A DNA stretch of 64,000 nt from Neorhizobium petrolearium (GCF_017873175.1 NZ_JAGGJW010000006.1:248001-312000); one strand, 5' to 3'. Numbered from the stretch's first letter, positions 1 through 17,478 are shown. The notes: generated by a model from the sequence alone, not told the origin. Translations and numbers: made by a program.

Positions 1-625
<625 letters not shown>

Positions 626-645
626 TCTTGGATCAGCTTGAATTT

Positions 646-676
646 AAAGGCCCTGCCGGCAACGGCAGGGCCTTTT
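646..676 (+). terminator. intrinsic terminator after tuf
   Basis: A perfect 12-base-pair stem (646-657 with 664-675) closes a 6-base loop and ends in TTTT. It lies 20 bases after the tuf stop codon and separates tuf from the convergent capsule-type gene. Confidence 0.9.
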
Positions 677-720
677 GCGTTTGAGGCTGCACCGCGATCA
701 ATCCGTTGGTTTACCCTGTG

Positions 721-2019
721 TCAGGCGGTTGTGAAGAGTTCGCTCTCATAACGGAAGCGGGCGACGTCGCGCGGCTTGCGGAAGGCGAGGGGAAGCCTGT
801 CCTCGGTCTCCATCAGCCGGCTCGCCACATTCTCGACGCCGGCACGGATCGCCTGCCTGCCGATGAAGCCGCCGCGAACCTGTGTGGTCGCAGCAAGGGC
901 TCGGGTGAATGCGTCGAATAGCTCCGGGTCCGGCGGCGACGGCCTTTGCCAGAAGGCGGCAAGGCTGTCCTGAAAGGTCAGGCCCGGCACGTCGTAGATC
1001 GCCGAGCCCAGCGCGATAACCGGCTTTCCCGCCGAAAGTGCCGTCAGCCCCACGGTGGAATTGACTGTCACGACGCCGGTGGATTTTTTGATCAGCGCAT
1101 CCGTATCTCCGCCGTCCGCGACGAACACGCGCCCGGCCACACCGTGTCGCTCGGCGGTCATGCCGATCCGATCGGGCCAGCGCGACAGGCCGTTGTCGAT
1201 CGGATGAACCTTGAACAGCAACCGGCTTCCGGCTGGCGCATGTCGCGCGAAGGACAGGATGGCCGCGTCGACGAGCCTGAAGAGGTCGCCGCCCGGTGCA
1301 TGCCGGCGGATCTGGTAATCGCCGGGCAGTTGCAACGGAAACAGGAAGAAGCTTGTACCCCCATCGGTACCGGGAGCCAGGCAAGCCGCGATTGTCTTTT
1401 CCGCTTCCTGCCTGCGTGTGCGGCCGGTCAAGGCCTTCAGGATCCAGCCGCTATATTCGACCAGCGGATGGACAGGCCCATGCGTCCGGTAATGGGGGTG
1501 AACCAGCCAGCCCAGAACGACGTTCGGGATATGGAAGGCAAGGTCGTAAAGAGCATAGGTGAGGAAGCTCGATCTGTAGAGGCCTCCTGGTGAAACGGCA
1601 GGCTCGTTCGCAGCCAGCGCCTCGATTTCGCGCGGCTCTCGCGGAAATCGCGAATGGGCCGACATGCCGTCCGGTTCGATCGTCAGCCAATCGGGCCTGA
1701 GATAGCCGTGTTCGAGAATATGGACGCGAAGCCCCTCTCTTGTGCCAATCTCCGCGGCAACCGCATGGGCGGGCCGCCCGTCGCCGAGCATCACGAGGTC
1801 CGTGACATCATGATCGCGGATGTAGCAATTAAGATACACTGGCCATTCGGTTGCCCGTCCGCGAAAGAAGTTACTTTCCTTTGGCCACCAAAACACCACA
1901 TCCCCGAGGCAGAAGCTGATCTTTCGGACGGAAGCGCCTTGTTTTTCAATCGCTTCCGCCAGCAGGTGGAGGAACGGCGAGGCGGGTCCCTGCAGGAACA
2001 GGAAAGTGCGTGGCGTCAT
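721..2019 (-). CDS. capsule polysaccharide biosynthesis glycosyltransferase, KpsS/KpsC-like
   Basis: The 432-residue product belongs to the capsule synthesis family of KpsS/LipB and KpsC (Capsule_synth). Known members add beta-Kdo residues to the lipid anchor of capsular polysaccharide on the cytoplasmic face of the inner membrane. Visible family marks are LFLQGPASPF near residues 7-16, EHGYLRPDW near 103-111, KVHPIDNG near 270-277, and NSTVGL...PGLTFQ near 320-350. It has a single catalytic module, as in KpsS. ATG at 2019 is chosen over a TTG at 2028 because CAGG lies about 9 bases upstream. It is divergent from a paralogue at 2184. No transporter or other capsule gene is in view, so the acceptor is unknown. 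Confidence 0.85.
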   Translation of the reverse strand: MTPRTFLFLQGPASPFLHLLAEAIEKQGASVRKISFCLGDVVFWWPKESNFFRGRATEWPVYLNCYIRDHDVTDLVMLGDGRPAHAVAAEIGTREGLRVHILEHGYLRPDWLTIEPDGMSAHSRFPREPREIEALAANEPAVSPGGLYRSSFLTYALYDLAFHIPNVVLGWLVHPHYRTHGPVHPLVEYSGWILKALTGRTRRQEAEKTIAACLAPGTDGGTSFFLFPLQLPGDYQIRRHAPGGDLFRLVDAAILSFARHAPAGSRLLFKVHPIDNGLSRWPDRIGMTAERHGVAGRVFVADGGDTDALIKKSTGVVTVNSTVGLTALSAGKPVIALGSAIYDVPGLTFQDSLAAFWQRPSPPDPELFDAFTRALAATTQVRGGFIGRQAIRAGVENVASRLMETEDRLPLAFRKPRDVARFRYESELFTTA

Positions 2020-2183
2020 GTTGCGCAACCTGTGGAAGCGATCGGGGACTTTCGGTATGGCATTGACGGAGGAACTGCCTTGGTCAAAATAGCCTTTGCA
2101 TTCTTATCGACAAATTCCGCAATTGAAATTGCTTATAAACGAGTCCTGCGCGTAATGGAGTCTCCAGCAGCAATGGCTACCGA

Positions 2184-3578
2184 ATGACCAAAGTTCTCTT
2201 TCTGCAGGGGCCTCCATCGATTTTCTGGCGCGAGCTGGCTGATGGGTTCGAGGCGCAGGGCATTGAAACGAAGCGGGTGAACTTTTCGGCCGGCGACCAG
2301 CTTTACTGGCGCAAGCGGGGCGCGATCAATTATCGCGGGACCTTGCGGGCCTGGCCGCGCTATCTCGCGGATATGATTCGCCGTGAAGGGATTACCGACA
2401 TCCTCTACTACGCCGATCGGCTTCCCTATCATCGCCTGGCGGCGCGTATCGGCCGCAAGCTCGGTATCCGTTGTCATGCGGTGGAATTCGGCTATCTGAG
2501 GCCAGACTGGATCACGGTCGAGCGGAATGGCATGGGGCGATTCTCTCATTTCCCGAATGATCCAGATCATATCAGGCGCATCGCGGCGCAAGTGGATACA
2601 CCAGATCTGCATGCCCTTTACGGCCACACCTTCGGTCAGGAGGCGACCAACGAAGTCGTCTATAACCTTGCGGCCTATTTCGGTCGGCTGATGTTTCCGT
2701 TCTACCGCGCAGACAAATATTATGATCCGATTTTCGACTACCTCTCGTGGGTGCCGCGCATGTTCAGGGCACGCCACGACCTGCCGGAAGGTTTCTTCGA
2801 AGACAAATTGAAGAAGAACTATCTTCTCGCCCTGCAGCTCCAGAGCGATTACCAGATCCGCGCAAATTCGCCTTACCGGCACCTGTCACAGATGCTGGAA
2901 CAGGTCATTCAATCCTTCGCGCGTCATGCACCCGAAAATGGCCGGCTGGTCGTCAAGCAGCATCCTCTGGATAACGATCTGGAGGGGTGGCGTAAGGTCG
3001 TTGCCCGTCTTGCGGAACGTCACCGCGTGCAGGGCAGGGTGACCTTCATCGAGAAGGGCAATCTGTCGACGATCCTTCGGGATAGTCACGGTGTGGTCGT
3101 CGTCAATTCCACGACGGGCTTGCACAGCCTGCGGGCGGGCATTCCGACCATTGCGCTCGGCGCCGCCGTCTATGACGTACCTGGCCTGACCCACCAGGGA
3201 GGTCTTGACAGTTTCTGGCGCCACCCGGAGCCGATCGATAAGCGGCTTCTTGCCGATTTCATCAAGGCCCTGGCCGGCAGTGTGCAGGTGAAGGGCAATT
3301 TCTATCACAAGGCCGGCCGCAAGCTGGCTATCGAGGCAATCATCGCCCGCGTTTCCGGCGGACTGGTCAATCAGCCCGACGCTTATGTGGAAAGGCCGCC
3401 GCGTCTTTCCTGGCGGCGTCTCCCGCTGCTGCCCGAAAGGGGGGCGCAATCATCAGTGACAGGGTCGAGCGGCTACGATCTGCCGGGCAAGGAAATTCTC
3501 GCGGCCGGGGGAGGGCAGGCGCTTTCTCTTGCGCGATTTACCGAAGCTTCCGACGTCAGCAACAGAAAGCTGAGATAG
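2184..3578 (+). CDS. second capsule polysaccharide glycosyltransferase, KpsS/KpsC-like
   Basis: This 464-residue protein is a paralogue of the gene at 721-2019. It shares the opening VLFLQGPPS, EFGYLRPDW, LQSDYQIR, VKQHPLDNDLEGW, and VVNSTTGL followed by YDVPGLTHQGG. It is therefore another Capsule_synth (KpsS/KpsC/LipB) member, probably a Kdo or similar sugar transferase acting in the cytoplasm on a lipid-linked acceptor. The last 60 residues or so extend past the shared core and look low in conserved motifs. The ribosome site before ATG 2184 is weak. The AT-rich 164-base divergent gap (2020-2183) must hold promoters for both genes. The next gene downstream is tRNA-Trp. Confidence 0.85.
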   Translation: MTKVLFLQGPPSIFWRELADGFEAQGIETKRVNFSAGDQLYWRKRGAINYRGTLRAWPRYLADMIRREGITDILYYADRLPYHRLAARIGRKLGIRCHAVEFGYLRPDWITVERNGMGRFSHFPNDPDHIRRIAAQVDTPDLHALYGHTFGQEATNEVVYNLAAYFGRLMFPFYRADKYYDPIFDYLSWVPRMFRARHDLPEGFFEDKLKKNYLLALQLQSDYQIRANSPYRHLSQMLEQVIQSFARHAPENGRLVVKQHPLDNDLEGWRKVVARLAERHRVQGRVTFIEKGNLSTILRDSHGVVVVNSTTGLHSLRAGIPTIALGAAVYDVPGLTHQGGLDSFWRHPEPIDKRLLADFIKALAGSVQVKGNFYHKAGRKLAIEAIIARVSGGLVNQPDAYVERPPRLSWRRLPLLPERGAQSSVTGSSGYDLPGKEILAAGGGQALSLARFTEASDVSNRKLR

Positions 3579-3691
3579 AGCGCAGGGATATTCAAAAACG
3601 CTCTTGCAAAGCGTGACGCATCCCCTTAAAGGGAGCGCCGGGCCTGCTGGCGGGAACCGGACCTTGAAATTCCGCGATCCGTCCTGGCTGA

Positions 3692-3767
<76 letters not shown>

Positions 3768-3966
3768 TTTCCAAGGCGATTGGCGCGGAACATCCGCAGC
3801 GGGATTGTTTGGAAATGGTTGCCGCCCAAAGCGGCAAAATTTCATCGGGCACTGTTTTCCCTCTTGTGTAAAGGGGAAGGGGTGTTTATGTAGGGTTCAA
3901 AACAGACACGCGGTGCGTGGGGCTGAGCGAGGTCAGCTTTACGCGCCGTAATTGCGTGGGCAATCG

Positions 3967-4167
3967 ATGGCATCCAAAACCAATCCTGTCACGTTTCTGC
4001 GCCAAGTGCGCTCCGAGGCGTCGAAAATCCATTGGCCGTCTCGTCGCGAGACTATGATCTCCACGGCTATGGTGCTGGTTATGGTCATTTTCGCTGCGCT
4101 GTTTTTCTTCGCTGCAGATCAGCTGATGGGCTGGTTGTTACGTTTGATCCTGAACGTCAGCGTTTGA
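3967..4167 (+). CDS. secE: preprotein translocase subunit SecE
   Basis: The 66-residue product is the small essential subunit of the SecYEG channel. The cytoplasmic amphipathic part carries FLRQVRSEASKIHWPSR, a SecE signature (residues about 10-26), and a single membrane helix follows at about 33-58. Length fits the short SecE of alphaproteobacteria. ATG 3967 has GTGGG just upstream and is preferred to an in-frame TTG at 3952. nusG starts 16 bases after the stop, so the two form one unit. Confidence 0.96.
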   Translation: MASKTNPVTFLRQVRSEASKIHWPSRRETMISTAMVLVMVIFAALFFFAADQLMGWLLRLILNVSV

Positions 4168-4183
4168 TTCTTGGAGAGTGAAG

Positions 4184-4714
4184 ATGGCGGCGCGTTGGTA
4201 CATCGTCCACGCATATTCGAATTTTGAGAAGAAGGTTGCCGAGGATATCGAGAACAAGGCTCGCCAGAAGGGGCTTGAGCATCTGTTCGAAAAGATCCTT
4301 GTGCCGACCGAGAAGGTCGTGGAAGTTCGCCGCGGCCGCAAGGTCGATTCCGAGCGCAAGTTCTTCCCTGGCTATGTTTTGGTCCGTGCGAACCTGACCG
4401 ACGAGGCTTATCACCTCATCAAGAATACGCCAAAGGTTACCGGCTTCCTGGGTTCTGACAACAAGCCGGTTCCGATTCCGGATTTCGAGGCTGAGCGCAT
4501 CCTGGGCCAGGTACAGGAAGGCGTCGAGCGGCCGAAGTCCTCTATCAGCTTCGAGATCGGCGAGCAGGTTCGCGTCTCGGATGGTCCATTCGCATCGTTC
4601 AATGGCATCGTTCAGGATGTCGACGAGGAGCGTTCCCGCCTTAAGGTGGAGGTCTCGATCTTTGGTCGCGCGACCCCGGTCGAGCTGGAATACGGTCAGG
4701 TCGAAAAGGTCTGA
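4184..4714 (+). CDS. nusG: transcription termination/antitermination protein NusG
   Basis: NusG (176 residues) binds the clamp of RNA polymerase, suppresses pausing and links polymerase to Rho or ribosomal protein S10. The N-terminal NGN domain starts ARWYIVHAYSNFEKKVAED, has FFPGYVLV in the middle and NTPKVTGFLG after it. The C-terminal KOW domain begins near residue 123 with FEIGEQVRVSDGPFASFNG. ATG 4184 lies 5 bases behind GGAGAG; an in-frame GTG at 4178 falls inside that ribosome site and is less likely. Confidence 0.98.
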   Translation: MAARWYIVHAYSNFEKKVAEDIENKARQKGLEHLFEKILVPTEKVVEVRRGRKVDSERKFFPGYVLVRANLTDEAYHLIKNTPKVTGFLGSDNKPVPIPDFEAERILGQVQEGVERPKSSISFEIGEQVRVSDGPFASFNGIVQDVDEERSRLKVEVSIFGRATPVELEYGQVEKV

Positions 4715-4842
4715 TGAGTTTCGAATTGGGGCTTGCCATTTGCGTGGCGGGCTTCGAGCGGCGTGTGCCGTAAGCGCGTGGGAGGGGTGGCGCCTTTAGC
4801 CGGGTGCCTCGACCGAACCACGCAACCGCAGCCGCCGGGCGA

Positions 4843-4863
4843 GCCCGGCATGTCGGGCCGGGC
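4843..4863 (+). promoter_or_regulatory. hairpin in the rplK leader
   Basis: GCCCGGC (4843-4849) pairs with GCCGGGC (4857-4863) in the 178-base nusG-rplK gap, about 30 bases before the rplK start. In many bacteria L1 represses the L11 operon by binding this leader. I see only the stem-loop; an L1 site is an inference. Confidence 0.4.
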
Positions 4864-4892
4864 AACTGGCCCATAACGAAAGGCAGAGAGAA

Positions 4893-5324
4893 ATGGCTAA
4901 GAAAGTAGCGGGCCAGCTCAAGCTGCAGGTCAAGGCAGGATCGGCAAACCCGTCCCCGCCAATCGGCCCGGCGCTTGGTCAGCGTGGCATCAACATCATG
5001 GAATTCTGCAAGGCGTTCAATGCCGCCACGCAGGAAATGGAAAAGGGTATGCCGATCCCGGTCGTCATCACCTATTACCAGGACAAGTCCTTCACCTTCG
5101 CAATGAAGCAGCCGCCGGTCACCTACTGGCTGAAGAAGGAAGCAAAGATCACCTCTGGCTCGAAGACTCCGGGCAAGGGTGCGAAGGTCGGTACGATCAC
5201 CAAGGCGCAGGTCCGCGCAATTGCCGAAGGCAAGATGAAGGATCTGAATGCGGCCGACGTCGAAGGCGCAATGGCAATGGTCGAGGGCTCTGCCCGCTCC
5301 ATGGGCCTGGAAGTGGTGGCTTAA
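4893..5324 (+). CDS. rplK: 50S ribosomal protein L11
   Basis: The 143-residue L11 forms the base of the L7/L12 stalk and the GTPase-associated centre with 23S rRNA. The N-terminal domain is shown by [20 protein letters not shown] and [14 protein letters not shown], including the flexible proline-rich stretch where thiostrepton binds in sensitive bacteria. The C-terminal rRNA-binding domain has [25 protein letters not shown] precedes the ATG. rplA follows after a single base. Confidence 0.98.
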   Translation: MAKKVAGQLKLQVKAGSANPSPPIGPALGQRGINIMEFCKAFNAATQEMEKGMPIPVVITYYQDKSFTFAMKQPPVTYWLKKEAKITSGSKTPGKGAKVGTITKAQVRAIAEGKMKDLNAADVEGAMAMVEGSARSMGLEVVA

Positions 5325-5325
5325 C

Positions 5326-6021
5326 ATGGCAAAGCTTGCAAAGCGTATTCAGAAGATCCGCGAAGGCGTTGATCCGACCAAGCTCGTTGCCCTGACCGAC
5401 GCCATCAAGATGGTGAAGGACCGTGCCACTGCAAAGTTCGACGAGACCGTTGAAATCGCCATGAATCTCGGCGTCGACCCGCGTCATGCCGACCAGATGG
5501 TTCGCGGCGTGGTCAATCTGCCGAACGGCACCGGCCGTGACGTTCGCGTTGCCGTCTTTGCCCGTGGCGCCAAGGCTGACGAAGCCAAGGCTGCCGGCGC
5601 TGACGTCGTCGGTGCCGAAGACCTCGTTGAAATCGTCCAGGGCGGCAAGATCGACTTCGATCGCTGCATCGCGACCCCGGATATGATGCCGCTCGTCGGT
5701 CGTCTGGGTAAGGTGCTCGGCCCCCGTGGCATGATGCCGAACCCGAAGGTCGGCACGGTTACGATGGACGTCACTGGTGCCGTCAAGGCGTCCAAGGGTG
5801 GTGCTGTCGAGTTCCGCGTCGAGAAGGCTGGTATCATCCATGCCGGCGTCGGCAAGGCTTCGTTCGACGCCAAGGCTCTGGAAGAGAACATCAAGGCTTT
5901 CGCCGATGCGGTCATCAAGGCGAAGCCGGCTGGCGCGAAGGGCAACTACGTCAAGCGCGTGGCGATTTCCTCGACCATGGGGCCAGGCGTCAAGATCGAC
6001 CCGTCGACGGTAACGGTCTAA
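5326..6021 (+). CDS. rplA: 50S ribosomal protein L1
   Basis: L1 (231 residues) makes the mobile stalk that helps release deacylated tRNA from the E site, and in many bacteria it also represses its own mRNA. The start is [15 protein letters not shown]. The signature [14 protein letters not shown] and [15 protein letters not shown] are present. The ATG follows the rplK stop by one base, so translation is probably coupled. Downstream lies a 342-base leader before rplJ. Confidence 0.98.
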   Translation: MAKLAKRIQKIREGVDPTKLVALTDAIKMVKDRATAKFDETVEIAMNLGVDPRHADQMVRGVVNLPNGTGRDVRVAVFARGAKADEAKAAGADVVGAEDLVEIVQGGKIDFDRCIATPDMMPLVGRLGKVLGPRGMMPNPKVGTVTMDVTGAVKASKGGAVEFRVEKAGIIHAGVGKASFDAKALEENIKAFADAVIKAKPAGAKGNYVKRVAISSTMGPGVKIDPSTVTV

Positions 6022-6363
6022 AGCATTCGCCGGGGCTTCGGTCTCGGCTACATGAATTCCCGGCCCTTCGGGGCCGGGAATTTCCGGAGAAATCCGGAAT
6101 TCCTGTCCGAGATTGCAGGTGGTTTCGACCTTAATCACTTTGCCTGCATGAGACGGGTAAGAACACGAGTTTTGGAAGGGCGCCTGGGCGCCTTTCGAGT
6201 TCGGTTCGAGCCTAGTGTGCCTTGTGCCTGGAACCCGAAAGGGGACAGTGCGAGGGGACAGGATCCTCAAGCGCCCTTGGGGTCCGAGAAGAAGGATCCC
6301 TTGAGGCAAAGGCAAACCCGGTGGGGCCTGCAGGATTGCGGTCCTACCTACTGGAGACAGACA
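6022..6363 (+). other. rplA-rplJ intergenic leader (no gene)
   Basis: This 342-base gap codes for nothing I recognise. It begins with two overlapping hairpins (6055-6103). After them comes a G-rich section at about 6230-6350 with several short complementary arms (AGGATCC repeated near 6260 and 6293). The position fits the rplJ leader that binds L10-L7/L12 in other bacteria, but I cannot confirm the L10-leader fold by eye. Confidence 0.5.
6055..6103 (+). promoter_or_regulatory. two mutually exclusive hairpins upstream of rplJ
   Basis: Hairpin 1 is a perfect 12-base-pair stem (6055-6066 with 6071-6082) capped by TTCG. Hairpin 2 pairs 6077-6088 with 6093-6103, 11 pairs with one bulged T and a GAAA loop. 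Bases 6077-6082 belong to both, so only one can form at a time. This is the layout of a terminator/antiterminator switch, although the T tract after hairpin 1 is short. Confidence 0.55.
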
Positions 6364-6882
6364 GTGGAAAGAGCGGAAAAACGCGAATTCGTCACGGAGC
6401 TGAACGAAGTCTTCAAGGCTTCCGGTTCGGTTGTCGTGGCCCACTATGCTGGTGTCACAGTTGCGCAGATGAACGACTTCCGTTCGAAGATGCGCGCTGC
6501 TGGCGGCACCGTCAAAGTCGCGAAGAACCGCCTGGCCAAGATCGCTCTTCAGGGCACGGAGTCGGAAGGGATGTCGGACCTGTTCAAGGGTCAGACGCTC
6601 ATTGCTTACAGCAATGACCCGGTCGTCGCTCCGAAGGTCGTCTCGGATTTCGCCAAGACCAACGACAAGCTCGTTGTTCTCGGCGGTGCCATGGGATCGG
6701 CCACGCTCAACGCGGAAGGTGTCAAGTCGCTTGCGACCCTGCCTTCGCTGGACGAGCTGCGTGCGAAGCTGCTGGGCATGATCCAGACCCCGGCTACCCG
6801 CATCGCAGGCGTCGTTCAGGCACCGGCAGCTCAGCTTGCCCGCGTGCTTTCGGCGTATGCCAAGAAGGACGAAGCCGCTTGA
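6364..6882 (+). CDS. rplJ: 50S ribosomal protein L10
   Basis: L10 (172 residues) anchors the L7/L12 dimers at the stalk. The product starts with a GTG codon at 6364, (M)[14 protein letters not shown], placed 7 bases after GGAG. The N-terminal rRNA-binding domain includes [14 protein letters not shown] and [11 protein letters not shown]. The C-terminal helix that binds L7/L12 ends in [12 protein letters not shown]. The frame stays open far upstream, but the usual family length of about 172 fits this start. rplL begins 57 bases later. Confidence 0.97.
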   Translation: MERAEKREFVTELNEVFKASGSVVVAHYAGVTVAQMNDFRSKMRAAGGTVKVAKNRLAKIALQGTESEGMSDLFKGQTLIAYSNDPVVAPKVVSDFAKTNDKLVVLGGAMGSATLNAEGVKSLATLPSLDELRAKLLGMIQTPATRIAGVVQAPAAQLARVLSAYAKKDEAA

Positions 6883-6939
6883 GGCGGTTTTTCGCTGTTC
6901 ATATCAAACCAGTTCGAACCGAACAAAAGGAACTAGAAA

Positions 6940-7323
6940 ATGGCTGATCTCGCAAAGATCGTAGAAGACCTCTCCTCTCTCACCGTCCTGGAAGCTGCTG
7001 AGCTTTCCAAGATGCTCGAAGAAAAGTGGGGCGTTTCCGCTGCAGCTCCCGTAGCGGTTGCTGCTGCTGGCGGCGCTGCCGGCGGTGCTGCTGCTCCGGC
7101 TGAAGAAGAAAAGACCGAGTTCGACGTCATCCTCACGGATGCCGGCGCCAACAAGATCAACGTCATCAAGGAAGTCCGCGCTATCACCGGCCTCGGCCTG
7201 AAGGAAGCCAAGGACCTCGTCGAAGGCGCTCCGAAGGCTGTCAAGGAAGCCGTCTCCAAGGCTGAAGCCGCAGACCTCAAGAAGAAGCTTGAGGATGCCG
7301 GCGCCAAGGTCGACGTCAAGTAA
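6940..7323 (+). CDS. rplL: 50S ribosomal protein L7/L12
   Basis: L7/L12 (127 residues) is the multi-copy stalk protein that recruits and activates translational GTPases. The N-terminal dimerisation domain is [20 protein letters not shown]. An Ala/Gly-rich hinge spans about residues 33-55. The C-terminal factor-binding domain carries [20 protein letters not shown] and [18 protein letters not shown] precedes the ATG. A terminator-like hairpin follows 10 bases after the stop, which could lower readthrough into rpoB. Confidence 0.98.
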   Translation: MADLAKIVEDLSSLTVLEAAELSKMLEEKWGVSAAAPVAVAAAGGAAGGAAAPAEEEKTEFDVILTDAGANKINVIKEVRAITGLGLKEAKDLVEGAPKAVKEAVSKAEAADLKKKLEDAGAKVDVK

Positions 7324-7333
7324 TACCGGAATG

Positions 7334-7369
7334 CGGCGGGAGAGGGGACCTCTCCTCTCCCGCCGATTT
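7334..7369 (+). terminator. attenuator-like hairpin after rplL
   Basis: A perfect 12-base-pair stem (7334-7345 with 7354-7365) has an 8-base loop and ends in ATTTC. The T tract is weak, so partial termination between the stalk genes and rpoB is more likely than a full stop. Confidence 0.6.
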
Positions 7370-7380
7370 CCTCCGAACTG

Positions 7381-7416
7381 ATTACCCAAGAGCCGCGAAA
7401 ACGGTTCTTGGGTAAT
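7381..7416 (+). promoter_or_regulatory. 15-base-pair hairpin between rplL and rpoB
   Basis: Bases 7381-7395 pair with 7402-7416 (one G-T pair) around a CGAAAA loop. No T tract follows. In E. coli the rplL-rpoB spacer holds an attenuator and an RNase III cleavage site; a long stem here right after an attenuator-like hairpin has the same layout. Cleavage is an inference. Confidence 0.6.
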
Positions 7417-7576
7417 GGGTTCTCAAGAGGATGGTCCCGAACCGAACCGAGAAGGCAATCCGGCCTGGCGTGTTCGGGAAGTGGGACGAGATTGGGAATA
7501 CCCATTGATCGACGGGATCGACTGGCCAGCGAACCCCGTCCGTTGCAGGCCCGGATGCAATTTTGAAGGAGCGACG

Positions 7577-11716
<4,140 letters not shown>

Positions 11717-11727
11717 CAACAAGAGAA

Positions 11728-11753
11728 GGCGCGCGCTTGAATTGGCGCGCGCC
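11728..11753 (+). promoter_or_regulatory. GC hairpin in the rpoB-rpoC spacer
   Basis: GGCGCGCGC (11728-11736) pairs with 11745-11753 around an 8-base loop, 11 bases after the rpoB stop. No T tract follows, so it is more likely an mRNA stability or processing element than a terminator. The rest of the 198-base spacer up to the strong AAGGAG before rpoC shows nothing clear. Confidence 0.45.
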
Positions 11754-11914
11754 GCTCCCGCCGCTGGTCCCCGCCGGCAGGATCGGGAAACTTTCGCCGC
11801 ATTCAGCGGCTACGACTACTTAAAGCATCGGACTGCCATCCCCGGAAATAGGGCCTGGGAGTTTGGACAGACCCGATCGCAAGCCGAGGGCTTCGGCCCC
11901 TAAAGGAGATAGGC

Positions 11915-16123
<4,209 letters not shown>

Positions 16124-16172
16124 TAGGCCGGAGTGCCGATCTGTCGCACCCCATGGAATTGACGAAAGAAAG

Positions 16173-16198
16173 AACGCCCGGAGAAATCCGGGCGTTTT
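16173..16198 (+). terminator. intrinsic terminator after rpoC
   Basis: A 10-base-pair perfect stem (16173-16182 with 16187-16196) has a GAAA loop and runs into TTTT. It ends the rplJL-rpoBC transcription unit. Confidence 0.92.
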
Positions 16199-16303
16199 CG
16201 CGTTTTCGGGAATAGGTGAGGTTTAAAGGGTTGATCAGGGGCAAACGGGCATTATTGGAAGGTTTCTAATCTGGCCTCCGTTCGATCACGAATGGAGGCT
16301 CAA

Positions 16304-17368
16304 ATGAATAAGTTACTGTCCTCGGTCGCCGTCTGCGTTTTGCTTGCAACGATGGCGCATGCGGCGGGTCCGTCGGTCCCCGCCGATCTTCGCGAGACGG
16401 CGCTTGAGGTGTTCAAGCCCCTGCCGTCGACCATTCCCGCGGTGAAGGACAACAGGATCACCGCGGACAAGATCGCGCTTGGCAAGGCGCTGTTCTTCGA
16501 CCCGCGCGTGTCCGCCTCGGGTGTCTTTTCCTGCAACTCCTGTCACAATCTCGCGACCGGTGGCGACGATAATCTCGAAACGTCGATCGGCCACGGATGG
16601 CAGAAGGGACCGCGCAACGCGCCGACCGCACTCAACGCCGTCTTCAATATCGCGCAGTTCTGGGATGGGCGCGCCGAAGACCTGAAGGCCCAGGCCAAGG
16701 GGCCGGTCCAGGCCGGCGTCGAGATGGCCAACACACCCGATCAGGTTGTCGCGGCGCTGAAGTCGATGCCGCAATATGTCGAGTGGTTCAAGGCCGCCTT
16801 TCCGGGAGAGGCCGATCCGGTCACTTTCGACAATTTTGCCAAGGCGATCGAAGCCTTCGAGGCGACGTTGATCACACCGGCGCCTTTCGACGCCTGGCTG
16901 AACGGTGACGACGATGCCATGACCGTCGAGGCGAAGCAGGGCCTGTCGCTCTTCATGGACAAGGGCTGCGCCTCTTGCCATGCGGGCATCAACGTCGGCG
17001 GGGAGGGGTATTATCCCTTCGGACTGATCGAGAAGCCCGGGGCCGAGGTCCTGCCGGAAAACGACAAGGGGCGTTTTGCCGTCACCAATACGGCGGATGA
17101 TTCCTACGTCTTTCGCGCCGCACCGCTGCGCAATATCGCGCTGACGGCACCCTATTTCCATTCAGGGAAAGTATGGGACCTGAAACAGGCGGTCGCGATC
17201 ATGGGAACGGCGCAGCTTGGCGAGGAACTGAAGGGCAACGAGGTCGATCTGATCGTCGCCTTCCTGGACTCTCTGACCGGCAAGGTGCCGGAAGTGACCT
17301 ATCCAATCCTTCCGCCCGAAACCGACCTAACACCGCGGCCGGTCAGCATCATACCGACTTCCAAATAA
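16304..17368 (+). CDS. periplasmic di-haem cytochrome c peroxidase
   Basis: The 354-residue product reduces hydrogen peroxide in the periplasm with electrons from small cytochromes c. A signal peptide (MNKLLSSVAVCVLLATMAHA) is followed by two haem c attachment sites, CNSCH at residues 77-81 and CASCH at 222-226, the spacing of bacterial CcpA/MauG-type proteins. GKALFFDPRVS and APLRNIALTAPYFHSGKV are typical of the peroxidase branch. GGAGG precedes ATG 16304; the in-frame ATG at 16292 overlaps it. The gene is alone between the rpoC terminator and a palindromic repeat. Confidence 0.92.
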   Translation: MNKLLSSVAVCVLLATMAHAAGPSVPADLRETALEVFKPLPSTIPAVKDNRITADKIALGKALFFDPRVSASGVFSCNSCHNLATGGDDNLETSIGHGWQKGPRNAPTALNAVFNIAQFWDGRAEDLKAQAKGPVQAGVEMANTPDQVVAALKSMPQYVEWFKAAFPGEADPVTFDNFAKAIEAFEATLITPAPFDAWLNGDDDAMTVEAKQGLSLFMDKGCASCHAGINVGGEGYYPFGLIEKPGAEVLPENDKGRFAVTNTADDSYVFRAAPLRNIALTAPYFHSGKVWDLKQAVAIMGTAQLGEELKGNEVDLIVAFLDSLTGKVPEVTYPILPPETDLTPRPVSIIPTSK

Positions 17369-17383
17369 ACAAGACCGGCGTTG

Positions 17384-17430
17384 GAGCATGCCGCCCGAAG
17401 GGGGACCGGTTCGGGACAGCATGCGCAAAA
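17384..17430. repeat. palindromic intergenic repeat, copy 1
   Basis: The element has GCATGC at both ends (17386-17391 and 17419-17424) enclosing an inner palindrome around GGGACCGGTTCGGGA, followed by CAAAA. It aligns with the element at 34816-34868 through the shared ACCGGTT, GGGACA and CATGCG blocks. The layout matches short palindromic intergenic repeats that are abundant in rhizobial genomes. It starts 15 bases after the peroxidase stop codon. Confidence 0.65.
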
Positions 17431-17445
17431 TAAGCCGGCGAGGGG

Positions 17446-17478
17446 GGCACCCGCTGGTCCACCGCACCAGCGGGTGCC
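17446..17478. terminator. 13-base-pair hairpin between convergent genes
   Basis: GGCACCCGCTGGT (17446-17458) pairs perfectly with 17466-17478 around a 7-base loop. It sits between the peroxidase (+) and the small gene on the minus strand, so it probably stops transcription from both sides, though the T tracts are poor. Confidence 0.6.
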
